From Streptomyces bikiniensis (GTDB taxonomy: Bacteria; Actinomycetota; Actinomycetes; Streptomycetales; Streptomycetaceae), in contig JNWL01000046.1 of assembly GCA_000716465.1 (NCBI GenBank), positions 1-48,463 on the forward strand: DNA of 48,463 nucleotides, written 5' to 3'. Each line of letters begins with the position of its first letter. Position 1 is the stretch's first letter. Below, piece by piece: positions 9,231 through 16,880 of the stretch. The notes beneath the pieces are model-generated. The model was not told where the DNA came from, ran no database searches, and saw only the letters and a list, made by a program, of their open reading frames with translations. Position numbers and translations under genes: made by a program.

Positions 9231-9388
9231 CGTGACGACGCCCCCACCGTGGGCACCGCACGCCGGGACCTCGCTCCGCCCGCAGTCGTACGGGACGGAA
9301 CAGGGGCGCGGATGGCGGAACCGTACGGGAGGGTCCGGCGTCCCTCGTCGGCGTACGAGACCGCCGATCACCGACGGAGACCCCGGAC

Positions 9389-10012
9389 ATGACAAACACG
9401 GCCGCGCGCTACCTCTACCTCGTCCGGCACGGCGAGGCGTCGGCGGACGGGGCCGCCCTGACCGGGAACGGGCGGCGCCAGGCCGTCCTGCTCGGTGAAC
9501 GGCTCCGGAGCGCCCCGCTGTCGGTGATCCACCACGGGCCGCTGCCCCGGGCCGAGGAGACCGCCCGGCTGATCGGCGCGCAGCTCGACAGCGTACCGCT
9601 GCGGCGGTCGGACGCGGCCGGCGACTACGTACCCCACCTGCCCGCGAAGGAGGAGCTGCCGGCGGACTCGGCCGACGCCCTGCTCGCCTTCCTCGCCGGG
9701 GCCCCGGAGGAGGAGCGCGAGCGCGGTCCGGTGCTGGCCCGGGAGGCGATCGCGGAGTTCACGGGACCGGTCGACGGCGAGCACCCCCGCCACGAGCTGG
9801 TCGTCACGCACAACTTCCTCATCGGCTGGCTGGTCCGGGCCGCCCTCGACGCGCCCGAGTGGCGCTGGATGGGGCTCAACCACGGCAACGCGGCCCTGAC
9901 GGTCCTCCGGTACGCGCCCGGCAGGCCGTCCTCCGTCCTGCTCCACAACGACATGCGGCACCTGCCCGCGGAACTGCGCTGGACCGGCTTCCCGCCCGAG
10001 TTCCACATCTGA
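9389..10012 (+). CDS. Histidine phosphatase family protein
   Basis: This is a 207-aa phosphoglycerate-mutase-like phosphatase. The catalytic histidine is in the RHG motif at 13-15 (LVRHGEAS) and the second active-site histidine is H141 in VVTHN. R54 in PLPRAEETARLI is the usual phosphate-binding arginine. It starts at ATG 9389 with GGAGA upstream. Substrate cannot be predicted: members act on small phosphoesters or phosphoproteins. It appears to be a single gene with no co-directional partner within operon distance upstream. Confidence 0.9.
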   Translation: MTNTAARYLYLVRHGEASADGAALTGNGRRQAVLLGERLRSAPLSVIHHGPLPRAEETARLIGAQLDSVPLRRSDAAGDYVPHLPAKEELPADSADALLAFLAGAPEEERERGPVLAREAIAEFTGPVDGEHPRHELVVTHNFLIGWLVRAALDAPEWRWMGLNHGNAALTVLRYAPGRPSSVLLHNDMRHLPAELRWTGFPPEFHI

Positions 10013-10093
10013 CCGCGGGACAAAAACCCTACGGCTGCGCGGCTTTCCTTCTTCCTGTACTCGTGCGGACCGACGGAGAGGGAGGCGGCAACC

Positions 10094-10234
10094 GTGAAGC
10101 TCGCCGAGGCGGACGAGGTGCTGAACGCCCCGGAGTCGCTGATCCGGCGGACCGACCGGACCGACCGGGAGGTCGACCTGCTGGACCGAACGGACCCGCG
10201 GGCCGGCGGTTTTCCGGCCACACCTGGCGCGTGA
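10094..10234 (+). CDS. Possible small ORF, 46 aa
   Basis: A GTG at 10094 follows GGAGAGGGAGG by about 8 nt and opens a 46-codon frame ending in TGA at 10232-10234. The product is acidic/basic and contains the repeated stretch RRTDRTDRE. Third-position GC is high. I do not recognise it. The ribosome site is the best argument for it; the low complexity argues against it. It lies in an otherwise gene-free 347-bp interval. The rest of that interval holds only a GGGGTTCGACTCCCC hairpin at about 10247-10261, discussed among the rejected items. Confidence 0.3.
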   Translation: MKLAEADEVLNAPESLIRRTDRTDREVDLLDRTDPRAGGFPATPGA

Positions 10235-10360
10235 GGAGCAACGCAGGGGTTCGACTCCCCGAGGAACGGCGCAGCTCAGCACCGCGTACAGGTGACGGTG
10301 CACAGCGCACGGCACATCACCATGTGCAGATCAGAGGCGGCGGGGCAGGGAGCGGGGGCA

Positions 10361-11371
10361 GTGGTGCGGTGGTGGGGAGTCCGGAGGACGGGGTCGGGCC
10401 GGAGGGCGGGTTCGGGCCGGAAGGCGGGTCCGGGCCGGAGGGCGGGGTCGGGTCGGAGGACCAGGCGGGTGCTCGGCGGGTTCGCGGTGGCGACCGCCGG
10501 GCTGCTGCTGTTCCACCGGGCCGTGCCCGGTTCCCCCGGGAGCCTGCTGGAGTCCTTCCTGCCCTGGCTCGGCCTGGTGGTCGTGGTGCTCCTCGGGCTC
10601 GCGCTGCTGCGCCGTTCCGGTGTCGCGCCGGCCGCGCTCGTCCTGCCGGCGGCGGCCTGGGCGTACGCGTTCGGCGGGCTGCTCCTGCCCGGCGAGGGGG
10701 CGGAGAGCGGTGCGTACGGTCTGGTCGTCGTGCAGCACAACGTGAGCGACGAGAACCCCGACCCGGCCGGCACCGCCCGCGCGCTCGCCGCCGCCGGGCC
10801 CGATCTCGTCGCCCTGGAGGAGCTGGTGCCCCCGGCCCTGTCCGCCTACGGGAGGACGCTCGCGCCGGAGTACCCGTACCACGCCGTCCACGGCACGGTC
10901 GGGCTCTGGTCGAAGCACCCGCTCACGGGCGTGCGCCCGGTCGACATCGAGCCCCGGGGGATCACCGGGCCCTGGGACCGCGGGCTGCGGGCCGTGGCCC
11001 GCACGCCGCGCGGCGACGTCGCGGTGTACGTCGCCCATCTGCCCTCGGTACGGATCGGCGCGGGCGGTCTGGCGTCCTCCCGGCGCGACGAGAGCGCCCG
11101 GCGGCTCGGGGACGCCCTCGCCGCCGAGGAGGTACGGACGGTGATCCTGCTCGGCGACCTCAACGGCACCGTCGACGACCGCGGCCTCGACCCGCTGACC
11201 TCCCGGCTCGGCGTGGCCGCGCGCGGTCTCGCCCCCAGTTTCCCCGCCGCCTTCCCCGTGGCCCGCATCGACCAGGTCATGGCCCGCTCCGCCTCCGTCG
11301 GCCGGATCCGCACCCTGCCCGCCACCGGCAGCGACCACCTGCCGGTCCTCGCCCGGGTCGCCCTGCCCTAG
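10361..11371 (+). CDS. Membrane-anchored endonuclease/exonuclease/phosphatase
   Basis: This is about 336 aa. After a basic Gly/Arg-rich head come membrane helices (about residues 40-110), then an EEP domain facing outside: VVQHNVSDENP with the metal-site asparagine, the catalytic glutamate in LVALEEL, YVAHLPSV, ILLGDLNGTVDDRG with the catalytic Asp/Asn, and the C-terminal SDHLPVLARV. This is the layout of actinobacterial exported EEP proteins that act on phosphodiesters or lipids. I chose GTG 10361 for the GGAGCGGGGGC just upstream. In-frame starts at GTG 10292 or ATG 10322 would add a few residues. Its stop overlaps the stop of the convergent HAD-like gene in the palindrome CTAG. Confidence 0.85.
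   Translation: MVRWWGVRRTGSGRRAGSGRKAGPGRRAGSGRRTRRVLGGFAVATAGLLLFHRAVPGSPGSLLESFLPWLGLVVVVLLGLALLRRSGVAPAALVLPAAAWAYAFGGLLLPGEGAESGAYGLVVVQHNVSDENPDPAGTARALAAAGPDLVALEELVPPALSAYGRTLAPEYPYHAVHGTVGLWSKHPLTGVRPVDIEPRGITGPWDRGLRAVARTPRGDVAVYVAHLPSVRIGAGGLASSRRDESARRLGDALAAEEVRTVILLGDLNGTVDDRGLDPLTSRLGVAARGLAPSFPAAFPVARIDQVMARSASVGRIRTLPATGSDHLPVLARVALP
10391..10462 (+). repeat. Four 18-bp tandem repeats inside the EEP gene
   Basis: The units at 10391-10408, 10409-10426, 10427-10444 and 10445-10462 share GGGCCGGAGGGC-like cores and encode a six-residue repeat of the type (A/T)GSGRR in the basic head before the first membrane helix. The copy number is likely to vary between strains. Confidence 0.8.
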
Positions 11372-11949
11372 GGCGTGTCCACCCACTCCGCCAGGGCCTC
11401 GAAGTCCGCGTCCGCGAGGCCGTCGCGGGGGTCGACGCGCCGGAGGAGGGCCCGGCCCGGGTGGTGGGCCGCCACCCAGGCCCGGTCGGCCCCGGTGATC
11501 TCGTCGTCCACCCAGGCGAAGGGGCGGCCGGCGGCCAGCGCGACCAGGGGGCGGGTCTTCCAGTGGAGGCCCGTGCGCTCGCGCTCGGCCACGTCCTCGT
11601 CGGTCTCGTCCGGCCAGAGCACCACCGGGAGGTCCGGCAGGCCCAGCCAGGGCGCGACGTACGCGTTCGCGTCGTCCATCCATGTCGTCGCCCACACCAG
11701 CTCGCATCCCGTCGCCGCCAGGCGCGGCCCGAGCCCGGGGTCGATCCGCGCGAGGAGCGGGTTCATGCCGTCGTCCGGCCGGCCGGTGGGCGGGAGGTAC
11801 GTCGGGTAGCCCCCGGGATGCCGCGTCGACGGCCCTCCGAAGGGGATGAGAGGGCCGTCGACGTCCAGGAAGAGGAGGGGGGAGGGGGAAGGGTTCCCTC
11901 CGGGAGAGGGGGAGGAGTCGTCGCGAGGGTTCGGTCGGATCGGGGACAC
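11368..11949 (-). CDS. HAD-like domain protein
   Basis: This is 193 aa if GTG 11949 is used. The signature LLFLDVDGPLIPFGG matches the HAD motif I (DxDG with the nucleophile and general acid aspartates), CELVWATTWMDDANA occupies the motif II position, and PFAWVDDEITGADRAW carries the acidic metal-binding motif IV. Proteins of this short streptomycete group are mostly of unknown substrate. A Pro/Ser-rich head precedes the domain, and the start is uncertain because no good ribosome site is visible; a leaderless message is possible. The gene is divergent from the araC-type gene 75 bp away and convergent with the EEP gene (shared CTAG stops). Confidence 0.8.
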   Translation of the reverse strand: MSPIRPNPRDDSSPSPGGNPSPSPLLFLDVDGPLIPFGGPSTRHPGGYPTYLPPTGRPDDGMNPLLARIDPGLGPRLAATGCELVWATTWMDDANAYVAPWLGLPDLPVVLWPDETDEDVAERERTGLHWKTRPLVALAAGRPFAWVDDEITGADRAWVAAHHPGRALLRRVDPRDGLADADFEALAEWVDTP

Positions 11950-12024
11950 GTTTCCACCGTACGGGGGGAGGCCACCCCCCTGGCCCCCGCCCCCCCCGGC
12001 CCCCCTCCGTGCCATTCTGGAAAG

Positions 12025-12420
12025 GTGAACCTGGAGGACCTGGCGCGGCTGCGGCGCGCACGCGACACGATCGACCGTGACTACGCGTCGCCGTTGGACG
12101 TCCCGGCCCTGGCGAAGGTGGCCCTGATGTCGACCGGGCACTTCGCGCGGAGCTTCCGCGCCGCCTTCGGGGAGACGCCGTACAGCTATCTGATGACCCG
12201 CCGCGTCGAGCGGGCCAAGGCCCTGCTGCGGCGGGGCGACCTGAGCGTGACCGAGGTCTGCTTCGAGGTGGGGTGCACCTCGCTCGGGTCGTTCAGCTCG
12301 CGCTTCACCGAGCTGGTCGGGGAGACGCCGAGCGCGTACCGGGCCCGGGACCACCAGGAGGGCGCCGCGGTCCCCGCCTGCGTCGCCAAGGTCCTCACCC
12401 GGCCCCTCAGGAACGGGTGA
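12025..12420 (+). CDS. AraC-family regulator, DNA-binding domain only
   Basis: This is 131 aa and consists essentially of the double helix-turn-helix of AraC proteins. The first HTH is at ALAKVALMSTGHFARSFRAA and the second at SVTEVCFEVGCTSLGSFSSR, followed by FTELVGETPSAYR. There is no separate ligand domain. The GTG start at 12025 has GGAAAG directly before it, too close to be a normal ribosome site, so a leaderless transcript is possible. The next gene encodes a VOC protein; AraC/VOC pairs of this kind are common in Streptomyces and suggest that the regulator controls it. Confidence 0.88.
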   Translation: MNLEDLARLRRARDTIDRDYASPLDVPALAKVALMSTGHFARSFRAAFGETPYSYLMTRRVERAKALLRRGDLSVTEVCFEVGCTSLGSFSSRFTELVGETPSAYRARDHQEGAAVPACVAKVLTRPLRNG

Positions 12421-12430
12421 GGGGCCGGGA

Positions 12431-12520
12431 TTCCCTCGGCATTCCTCGGCGTTCCTCGGCATTCCTCGACATCCCTGGACGTTTCCCGACGTTCCCTCGA
12501 CGTTCCTCGGCGTTGCTCGA
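12431..12520 (+). repeat. Nine tandem decamers between araC and VOC genes
   Basis: Nine units of about 10 bp fit RTTCCTCGRC (for example ATTCCTCGGC, GTTCCTCGGC, ATTCCTCGAC, GTTGCTCGAC), with one 11-bp unit near 12491-12501. The period is one helical turn, so one face of the DNA shows the same sequence nine times. The array fills the space between the AraC-type gene and the VOC promoter. No reading frame uses it. Confidence 0.8.
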
Positions 12521-12585
12521 CAAGCGTCCCGAACGGTCAGGATCGGAGAAGCGGAGTCCCCCGCCCCCGCCGTAGCGTCGAAGCC

Positions 12586-13002
12586 ATGGACATCACCCTC
12601 TCCCAGTGCTTCATCGCCGTCGACGACCACGACAAGGCGCTCGCCTTCTACCGCGACGCCCTCGGCCTCGACGTCCGCAACGACGTCGGTTTCGAGGGGA
12701 TGCGCTGGGTGACCCTCGGGTCGCCCGCGCAGCCCGGCGTGGAGATCGTCCTCGAACCGCCGCTCGCCGACCCGGGCGCCTCCCCCGCCGACCGGCAGGC
12801 CGCCGCCGAACTGCTCGCCAAGGGCCTGCTGCGCGGCGTCATCTTCTCCACCGACGACGTGGACGCCACCTTCGAACGGATCCGGGAGTCCGGCGCCGAG
12901 GTCCTCCAGGAGCCGTTCGACCAGCCGTACGGCGTCCGCGACTGCGCCTTCCGCGACCCGGCCGGGAACATGATCCGCTTCGCCCGCCGCCGTACCGGCT
13001 GA
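12586..13002 (+). CDS. VOC (glyoxalase/bleomycin-resistance fold) protein
   Basis: This 138-aa protein has the two beta-alpha-beta-beta-beta modules of the VOC fold. The N-terminal module starts at SQCFIAVDDHDKALAFYRDA and ends in a likely metal ligand region near VEIVLEP. The C-terminal module runs from GVIFSTDDVDATFERIRESG to YGVRDCAFRDPAGNMIRFA, the latter with the usual acidic metal residue region. Function could be drug binding, lactoylglutathione-like chemistry or dioxygenation and cannot be decided. ATG 12586 lies 8 nt after TAGCGT, consistent with a leaderless start. A perfect 16-bp hairpin terminates it. It probably belongs with the upstream AraC-type gene. Confidence 0.9.
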   Translation: MDITLSQCFIAVDDHDKALAFYRDALGLDVRNDVGFEGMRWVTLGSPAQPGVEIVLEPPLADPGASPADRQAAAELLAKGLLRGVIFSTDDVDATFERIRESGAEVLQEPFDQPYGVRDCAFRDPAGNMIRFARRRTG

Positions 13003-13008
13003 CCCCCG

Positions 13009-13050
13009 CCCCCGTACCCCGGCCGTGGCAGCATGGCCGGGGTACGGGGG
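13009..13050 (+). terminator. Perfect 16-bp stem terminator after the VOC gene
   Basis: CCCCCGTACCCCGGCC at 13009-13024 pairs perfectly with 13035-13050 across the 10-nt loop 13025-13034. It starts 7 nt after the VOC stop. The ATG at 13033 lies in the loop, which argues against it as the start of the following gene. Confidence 0.85.
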
Positions 13051-13074
13051 GTGAGGACCGACGGGAGGGCGGGC

Positions 13075-13794
13075 ATGGCGGTCGAGCGGGTCTGGCTGGA
13101 CGTTCCGTACGCCGAGAAGGACGAGGCGAAGCGCGGCGGCGCCCGCTGGGACCCGGCGGCCAGGCGGTGGTACGCGCCCCGGCCGGGGATGACCGCGCTC
13201 GCCCGGTGGACCGCCGCCGCCGCCGACGTGCCCGAGCTGCTGCCCGGGGAGGACCGGAGCCTCGGCAGCGGTCTGTTCGTCGATCTCGTGCCCCGGACCT
13301 GCTGGTTCACCAACGTGCGGTCGTGCGTCGCCCCCGCCGACTGGGAGCGGCTGCGCCGGATGATCACCCGCCGGGCCGGGCTGCGCTGCGAGGCCTGCGG
13401 GGCGGGCGAGGACCGCGAGGCCCGGCGGTGGCTGGAGGCGCACGAGCGCTGGACCTTCGACGAGGCCGCCCGCGTCCAGACCCTCAAGCGGCTCATCTGC
13501 CTGTGCACCGACTGCCACACCGTCACGCACTTCGGCCTCGCGCAGGTGCGCGGCCTCCAGGACCGGGCCCTCGCCCATCTGCGGAAGGTCACCGGGATGA
13601 ACGAGGCACGGGCGCGCGAGCACGTGGAGATCGCCTTCGAGGTCTGGGACCACCGCTCCCGCCACGACTGGGAGTTGGACCTCGGCATCCTCACCGGCGC
13701 GGGCGTCACCCTCGCCGCCCCGCCGAACGCCGACGCGCGCGCCCGGGTCGCGGTGGAGACGCTGAACCGGTCGTCGAAGCGGCCGGGCGCCTGA
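13075..13794 (+). CDS. DUF5710 protein with HNH-like zinc motif
   Basis: This is 239 aa. The head RVWLDVPYAEKDEAKRGGAR followed by WDPAARRWYAP is the DUF5710 module (a short fold seen on DNA-related proteins). The middle carries an HNH-type arrangement: CEAC (105-108), LEAHERW (H123, W126), LCTDCH (C144, C147, H148) and H152. HNH domains are usually nucleases, but catalysis here is not shown. ATG 13075 was preferred to ATG 13033 because GGGAGGGCGGG lies just upstream and because 13033 is inside a terminator loop. The gene seems to stand alone. Its partner or substrate is unknown. Confidence 0.85.
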   Translation: MAVERVWLDVPYAEKDEAKRGGARWDPAARRWYAPRPGMTALARWTAAAADVPELLPGEDRSLGSGLFVDLVPRTCWFTNVRSCVAPADWERLRRMITRRAGLRCEACGAGEDREARRWLEAHERWTFDEAARVQTLKRLICLCTDCHTVTHFGLAQVRGLQDRALAHLRKVTGMNEARAREHVEIAFEVWDHRSRHDWELDLGILTGAGVTLAAPPNADARARVAVETLNRSSKRPGA

Positions 13795-13896
13795 CCGACC
13801 GGGTGCCGAGCCGGCCGGGTACTCGACCGACCGGGCGCCGCCCCTGCCGGACGCCGGACCGTCCGAGCACCCCGCCGCCCCGGTGACAATGGCCGC

Positions 13897-14922
13897 ATGA
13901 GAGCCGACCGACTCGTCGCCGCCCTGCTCTTCCTCCAGACCCGGCCCCCCGGGACCCGGGTCACCGCCGCCGAACTCGCCGCCGAACTGGGCGTGTCGGA
14001 GCGGACGGCCCGCCGGGACCTCGAAGCGCTCGCGAGCGCCGGCGTCCCGGTCTACTCGCAGCCCGGCCAGGGCGGCGGCTGGGCGCTGGTCGGCGGCGCC
14101 CGCACCGATCTCACCGGCCTGACGGCCCCGGAGATCCGCGCCCTCTTCCTCCTGACCGGGCCGGACTCCGCCGCCGCGAACGCGAACCCTCGCGTCCGCA
14201 CCGCCCTGCGCAAGCTCGTGCGGGCCCTCCCCGCGCCCCTCCGGGAGGGCGCCGAGGCCGCCGCCCGCGCCGGGGTCGCCGACGGCACGGACTGGACGGG
14301 CGCGGAGACGGAGGAGGTCCGGCTGGCCCCGCTCCAGCGGGCGGTGGTGGAGGGGCGCGAGCTGCGGATCGGCTACGCCCGCCCCGGCCGGGAGCCGCGG
14401 GAGCGGACCGTACAGCCGCTCGGGATCGCCGTGAAGGCCGGCGTCCGCTACCTCGTCGCGGACACCGCGGACGGGCTGCGCACCTTCCGCGTCGGCCGCG
14501 TCGCCTCGGTGACCGAGACCGGCGCCCCCGCCGTGCGCCCCGAGGGCTTCGACCTGCCCACCGCCTGGCGCGCGCTCGCCGCCCGCATGGAGGACCGGAT
14601 GATCGCCGCGACGGTGCGGGGCCGGGCCGCCCCCGGCGCCGAGGGCGTCCTGGAGGGCCTGTTCGACGGGCGGATACGGTACGGGGAACGCGCCCCGGAC
14701 GGCTGGGCGCCCTTCGAGGCCGACGGCCCCTCCCCCGAGGCGGCCGCCGCCCGGCTCGCCGGACTCGGCGCCCGCGTCGAACTCCTCGACCCGCCGGAGG
14801 CCCGTACCGCCCTCGCCCGCATCGGCGCCGAACTCACCGCCCTGTACGGGGAGCCGGAGCCCGCAGGCACTCCGGAAGCTCCCGCGCGTGCACGAGCGTC
14901 AGGCGCGACACGGCCCGGGTGA
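13897..14922 (+). CDS. WYL-domain transcriptional regulator, YafY/DeoR type
   Basis: This is a 341-aa regulator. An N-terminal winged helix (residues about 5-65, with TAAELAAELGVSERTARRDL) is followed by the WYL domain (about 140-215), with LQRAVVEGRELRIGYA, ERTVQPLGIAVKAGVRYLVA and TFRVGRV, and a WCX-type C-terminal extension to about 310. WYL domains sense nucleic acids or small ligands. The last 89 bp overlap the 3' end of the helicase gene on the opposite strand. The Pro/Ala-rich tail from about residue 316 is probably just read-through into that overlap. Confidence 0.92.
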   Translation: MRADRLVAALLFLQTRPPGTRVTAAELAAELGVSERTARRDLEALASAGVPVYSQPGQGGGWALVGGARTDLTGLTAPEIRALFLLTGPDSAAANANPRVRTALRKLVRALPAPLREGAEAAARAGVADGTDWTGAETEEVRLAPLQRAVVEGRELRIGYARPGREPRERTVQPLGIAVKAGVRYLVADTADGLRTFRVGRVASVTETGAPAVRPEGFDLPTAWRALAARMEDRMIAATVRGRAAPGAEGVLEGLFDGRIRYGERAPDGWAPFEADGPSPEAAAARLAGLGARVELLDPPEARTALARIGAELTALYGEPEPAGTPEAPARARASGATRPG

Positions 14923-16840
14923 GCGCCACGTACAGCCGGTTCGCGCCGCGCTCCTCGGCCGCCGTGATCGCGGCCGGCTCGACCACCACGACGTGGTCGA
15001 ACTCCAGGCCCTTGGCGAGGGTGGCGGGCAGGACGGTCACCCGTTCGGACATCCCGCGCACCTCCGCCACCGCCCCCGTCAGGGCGTCGGGGGCGATCAC
15101 CCCCACCGTGCCCTCCGCCGCGAGCGCGGCCCCCACGGCCTCGCGGGTCCCGGTGAGGAGGTCCGCCGTCCGGTGGACGGTCACCTCGCCGTCCGTGCGC
15201 GCCGACCGGCCCGCCGGGACGTCCGCGTCCAGGTGCGGCAGGAGCCGGTTGGCGAGGTCCACGATCGCCGCCGGGACCCGGTGGCCGAGCGTCAGGGGCA
15301 CCACCCGCGCCTCCGGCCTGCCCAGGTGGGCGAGGTGCGTGCGCCAGTCGCGGGCGGCCCACGGGGTGGTGCCCTGGGCCAGGTCCCCGAGGACGGTGAG
15401 CGAGCCGAAGGCGGTGCGGCGGGCGACGGCCCGGCACTGCATGGGCGAGAGGTCCTGGGCCTCGTCCACGACGACGTGGCCGTAGCCCCCGGGGGGCTCG
15501 ATCAGGCCCGCGAGTTCGTCGAGGAGGACGAGGTCGGCGGCGGTCCAGCGGGCCGTGCGGTACGAGCGCGGGGGCCGCTCCCAGCGGATGGCGTCCCGCT
15601 CGGCGGCGGTCAGTTCCGCCGCGCCGCCCGGATCGGCGAGCAGTTCCGCCAGGACCTCCTCCGGGACCGCCTTCGGCCAGCACGCGTCGAGGAACGCCGT
15701 CACCGGGCGCGACCGTTCGATCCGGCGCGTCCAGGCCGTTCCCCGGGGCCCCGACCGGCGTTCGGCGCGGGCCCGGAGGTCCCGGACGATCCGGGCGCGG
15801 ACCCGTGCGCGGCCCGTGGCGTAGGCCGGTTCCTCCTCCCGTACCGCCGTGACGATCCCGGCGAGTTCGGCGGCCGGGAGGCGCCAGTGGTACGCGCCGT
15901 CGGGGACGGCCAGGTCGTCCGCCGGGGCCCGGTCGACGCGGGCGTACAGCGCGCGGCGCAGCACCCGCGCCATCCGGGCGTCGTGCTTGACCCGGGCCGC
16001 CGCGCCGCCGTCCTCGGCCCGTACGGGGTGGCGGGCGATCTCCTCGTCCAGGGTGGTCTGGCGGACGCCGGTCTCGCCGAGCGCGGGCAGCACCTCCGCG
16101 ATGTACGCGAGGAAGGTGCGGTGCGGGCCGAGGACGAGGAGGCCGGAGCGGCGGATCCGCCGCGGGTGGGTGTAGAGCAGGTACGCGGCCCGGTGCAGGC
16201 CGACGGCGGTCTTGCCGGTGCCGGGCGCGCCCTGCACGCACAGGGAGGCGGCCGGGTCGGAGCGCACGAGGTCGTCCTGGTCGGGCTGGATGGTGGCGGC
16301 GATGTCGCGCATGGGGCCGGTCCGGGGGCGTTCGATCTCCCGGGCGAGCAGGGTCCCGGCCCCCTGCCCGGTGCCGTCCGCGAGGTGCTCGTCCTCCAGG
16401 GCCGTCAGGTCCTCCGAGGCGCCGGGGCTGTTCGGGGCCCAGCCGAAGCGGCGGCGGCGCAGGACGCCCTGCGGGTCGTGGGCGCCGGCCTGGTAGTAGG
16501 CGCGGGAGACGGGGGCGCGCCAGTCGACGACGAGCGGCGGGGCGGCGGGGTCCTCCGCGATCCGGCGGCGGCCGATGTGGTGGGTCTGGCCGTCCTCGCG
16601 GTCGAGGCGGCCGAAGAACAGCGGCCCCGGCGGCTGCTCCCCCCTCTCCTTGGCCCGGCTGCGCAGATGGCGGCCGAGGGCCTCGGCGTCGGCGCCGGAC
16701 GCGGCCGTGTCCTCGCCGGTGACGACCTGTCCGGCCGCGTCCTCGGTCATGCGGGCCAGGGCGGCGCGGCAGGCGTCGTGATGGGAGCGCTCGCGGGCGA
16801 GCTCGGATTCCGGGTGTGCGGAGGTGTCCGGTGACGTCAT
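14834..16840 (-). CDS. HelD/HelR-type UvrD-like helicase (RNA polymerase-associated)
   Basis: This 668-aa SF1 ATPase starts at ATG 16840. It has an N-terminal coiled coil (about 10-65), then HIGRRRI and LVVDWRAPVSRAYYQ (85-117), typical of HelD-like proteins, the Q-motif IQPDQDDLVR, Walker A GAPGTGKT (204-211), DEAQD and LGDLAQGTTPW, and a C-terminal motif LYVALTRAVSRLTLVH. HelD proteins recycle stalled RNA polymerase, and the HelR subgroup in Streptomyces displaces rifamycins. I cannot tell HelD from HelR here. It lies 40 bp downstream of a tetR-type gene in the same direction. The promoter part contains GGCTTGCC but no full rifamycin-associated element that I can recognise. Confidence 0.9.
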   Translation of the reverse strand: MTSPDTSAHPESELARERSHHDACRAALARMTEDAAGQVVTGEDTAASGADAEALGRHLRSRAKERGEQPPGPLFFGRLDREDGQTHHIGRRRIAEDPAAPPLVVDWRAPVSRAYYQAGAHDPQGVLRRRRFGWAPNSPGASEDLTALEDEHLADGTGQGAGTLLAREIERPRTGPMRDIAATIQPDQDDLVRSDPAASLCVQGAPGTGKTAVGLHRAAYLLYTHPRRIRRSGLLVLGPHRTFLAYIAEVLPALGETGVRQTTLDEEIARHPVRAEDGGAAARVKHDARMARVLRRALYARVDRAPADDLAVPDGAYHWRLPAAELAGIVTAVREEEPAYATGRARVRARIVRDLRARAERRSGPRGTAWTRRIERSRPVTAFLDACWPKAVPEEVLAELLADPGGAAELTAAERDAIRWERPPRSYRTARWTAADLVLLDELAGLIEPPGGYGHVVVDEAQDLSPMQCRAVARRTAFGSLTVLGDLAQGTTPWAARDWRTHLAHLGRPEARVVPLTLGHRVPAAIVDLANRLLPHLDADVPAGRSARTDGEVTVHRTADLLTGTREAVGAALAAEGTVGVIAPDALTGAVAEVRGMSERVTVLPATLAKGLEFDHVVVVEPAAITAAEERGANRLYVALTRAVSRLTLVHARELPECLRAPAPRTGR

Positions 16841-16880
16841 TCCGGCAAGCCTGACGGAAAGCGTTACTGAGTTACATTTT

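Noticed and set aside
10247..10261. GGGGTTCGACTCCCC resembles the T-arm of a tRNA or an attachment-site remnant
   Set aside because: No matching acceptor, D-arm or anticodon stem can be built upstream, and no second copy or integrase is nearby. Most likely a chance hairpin.
11371..13665. Very long open frame on the minus strand across the AraC, VOC and DUF5710 genes
   Set aside because: Only its last part (the HAD-like gene from 11949) has domain motifs. The remainder mirrors the high-GC genes on the other strand.
16840..16861. GGCAAGCC near the helicase start as a rifamycin-associated element
   Set aside because: Only one short half resembling the known palindromic element is present, without the full symmetric sequence, so I do not call it.
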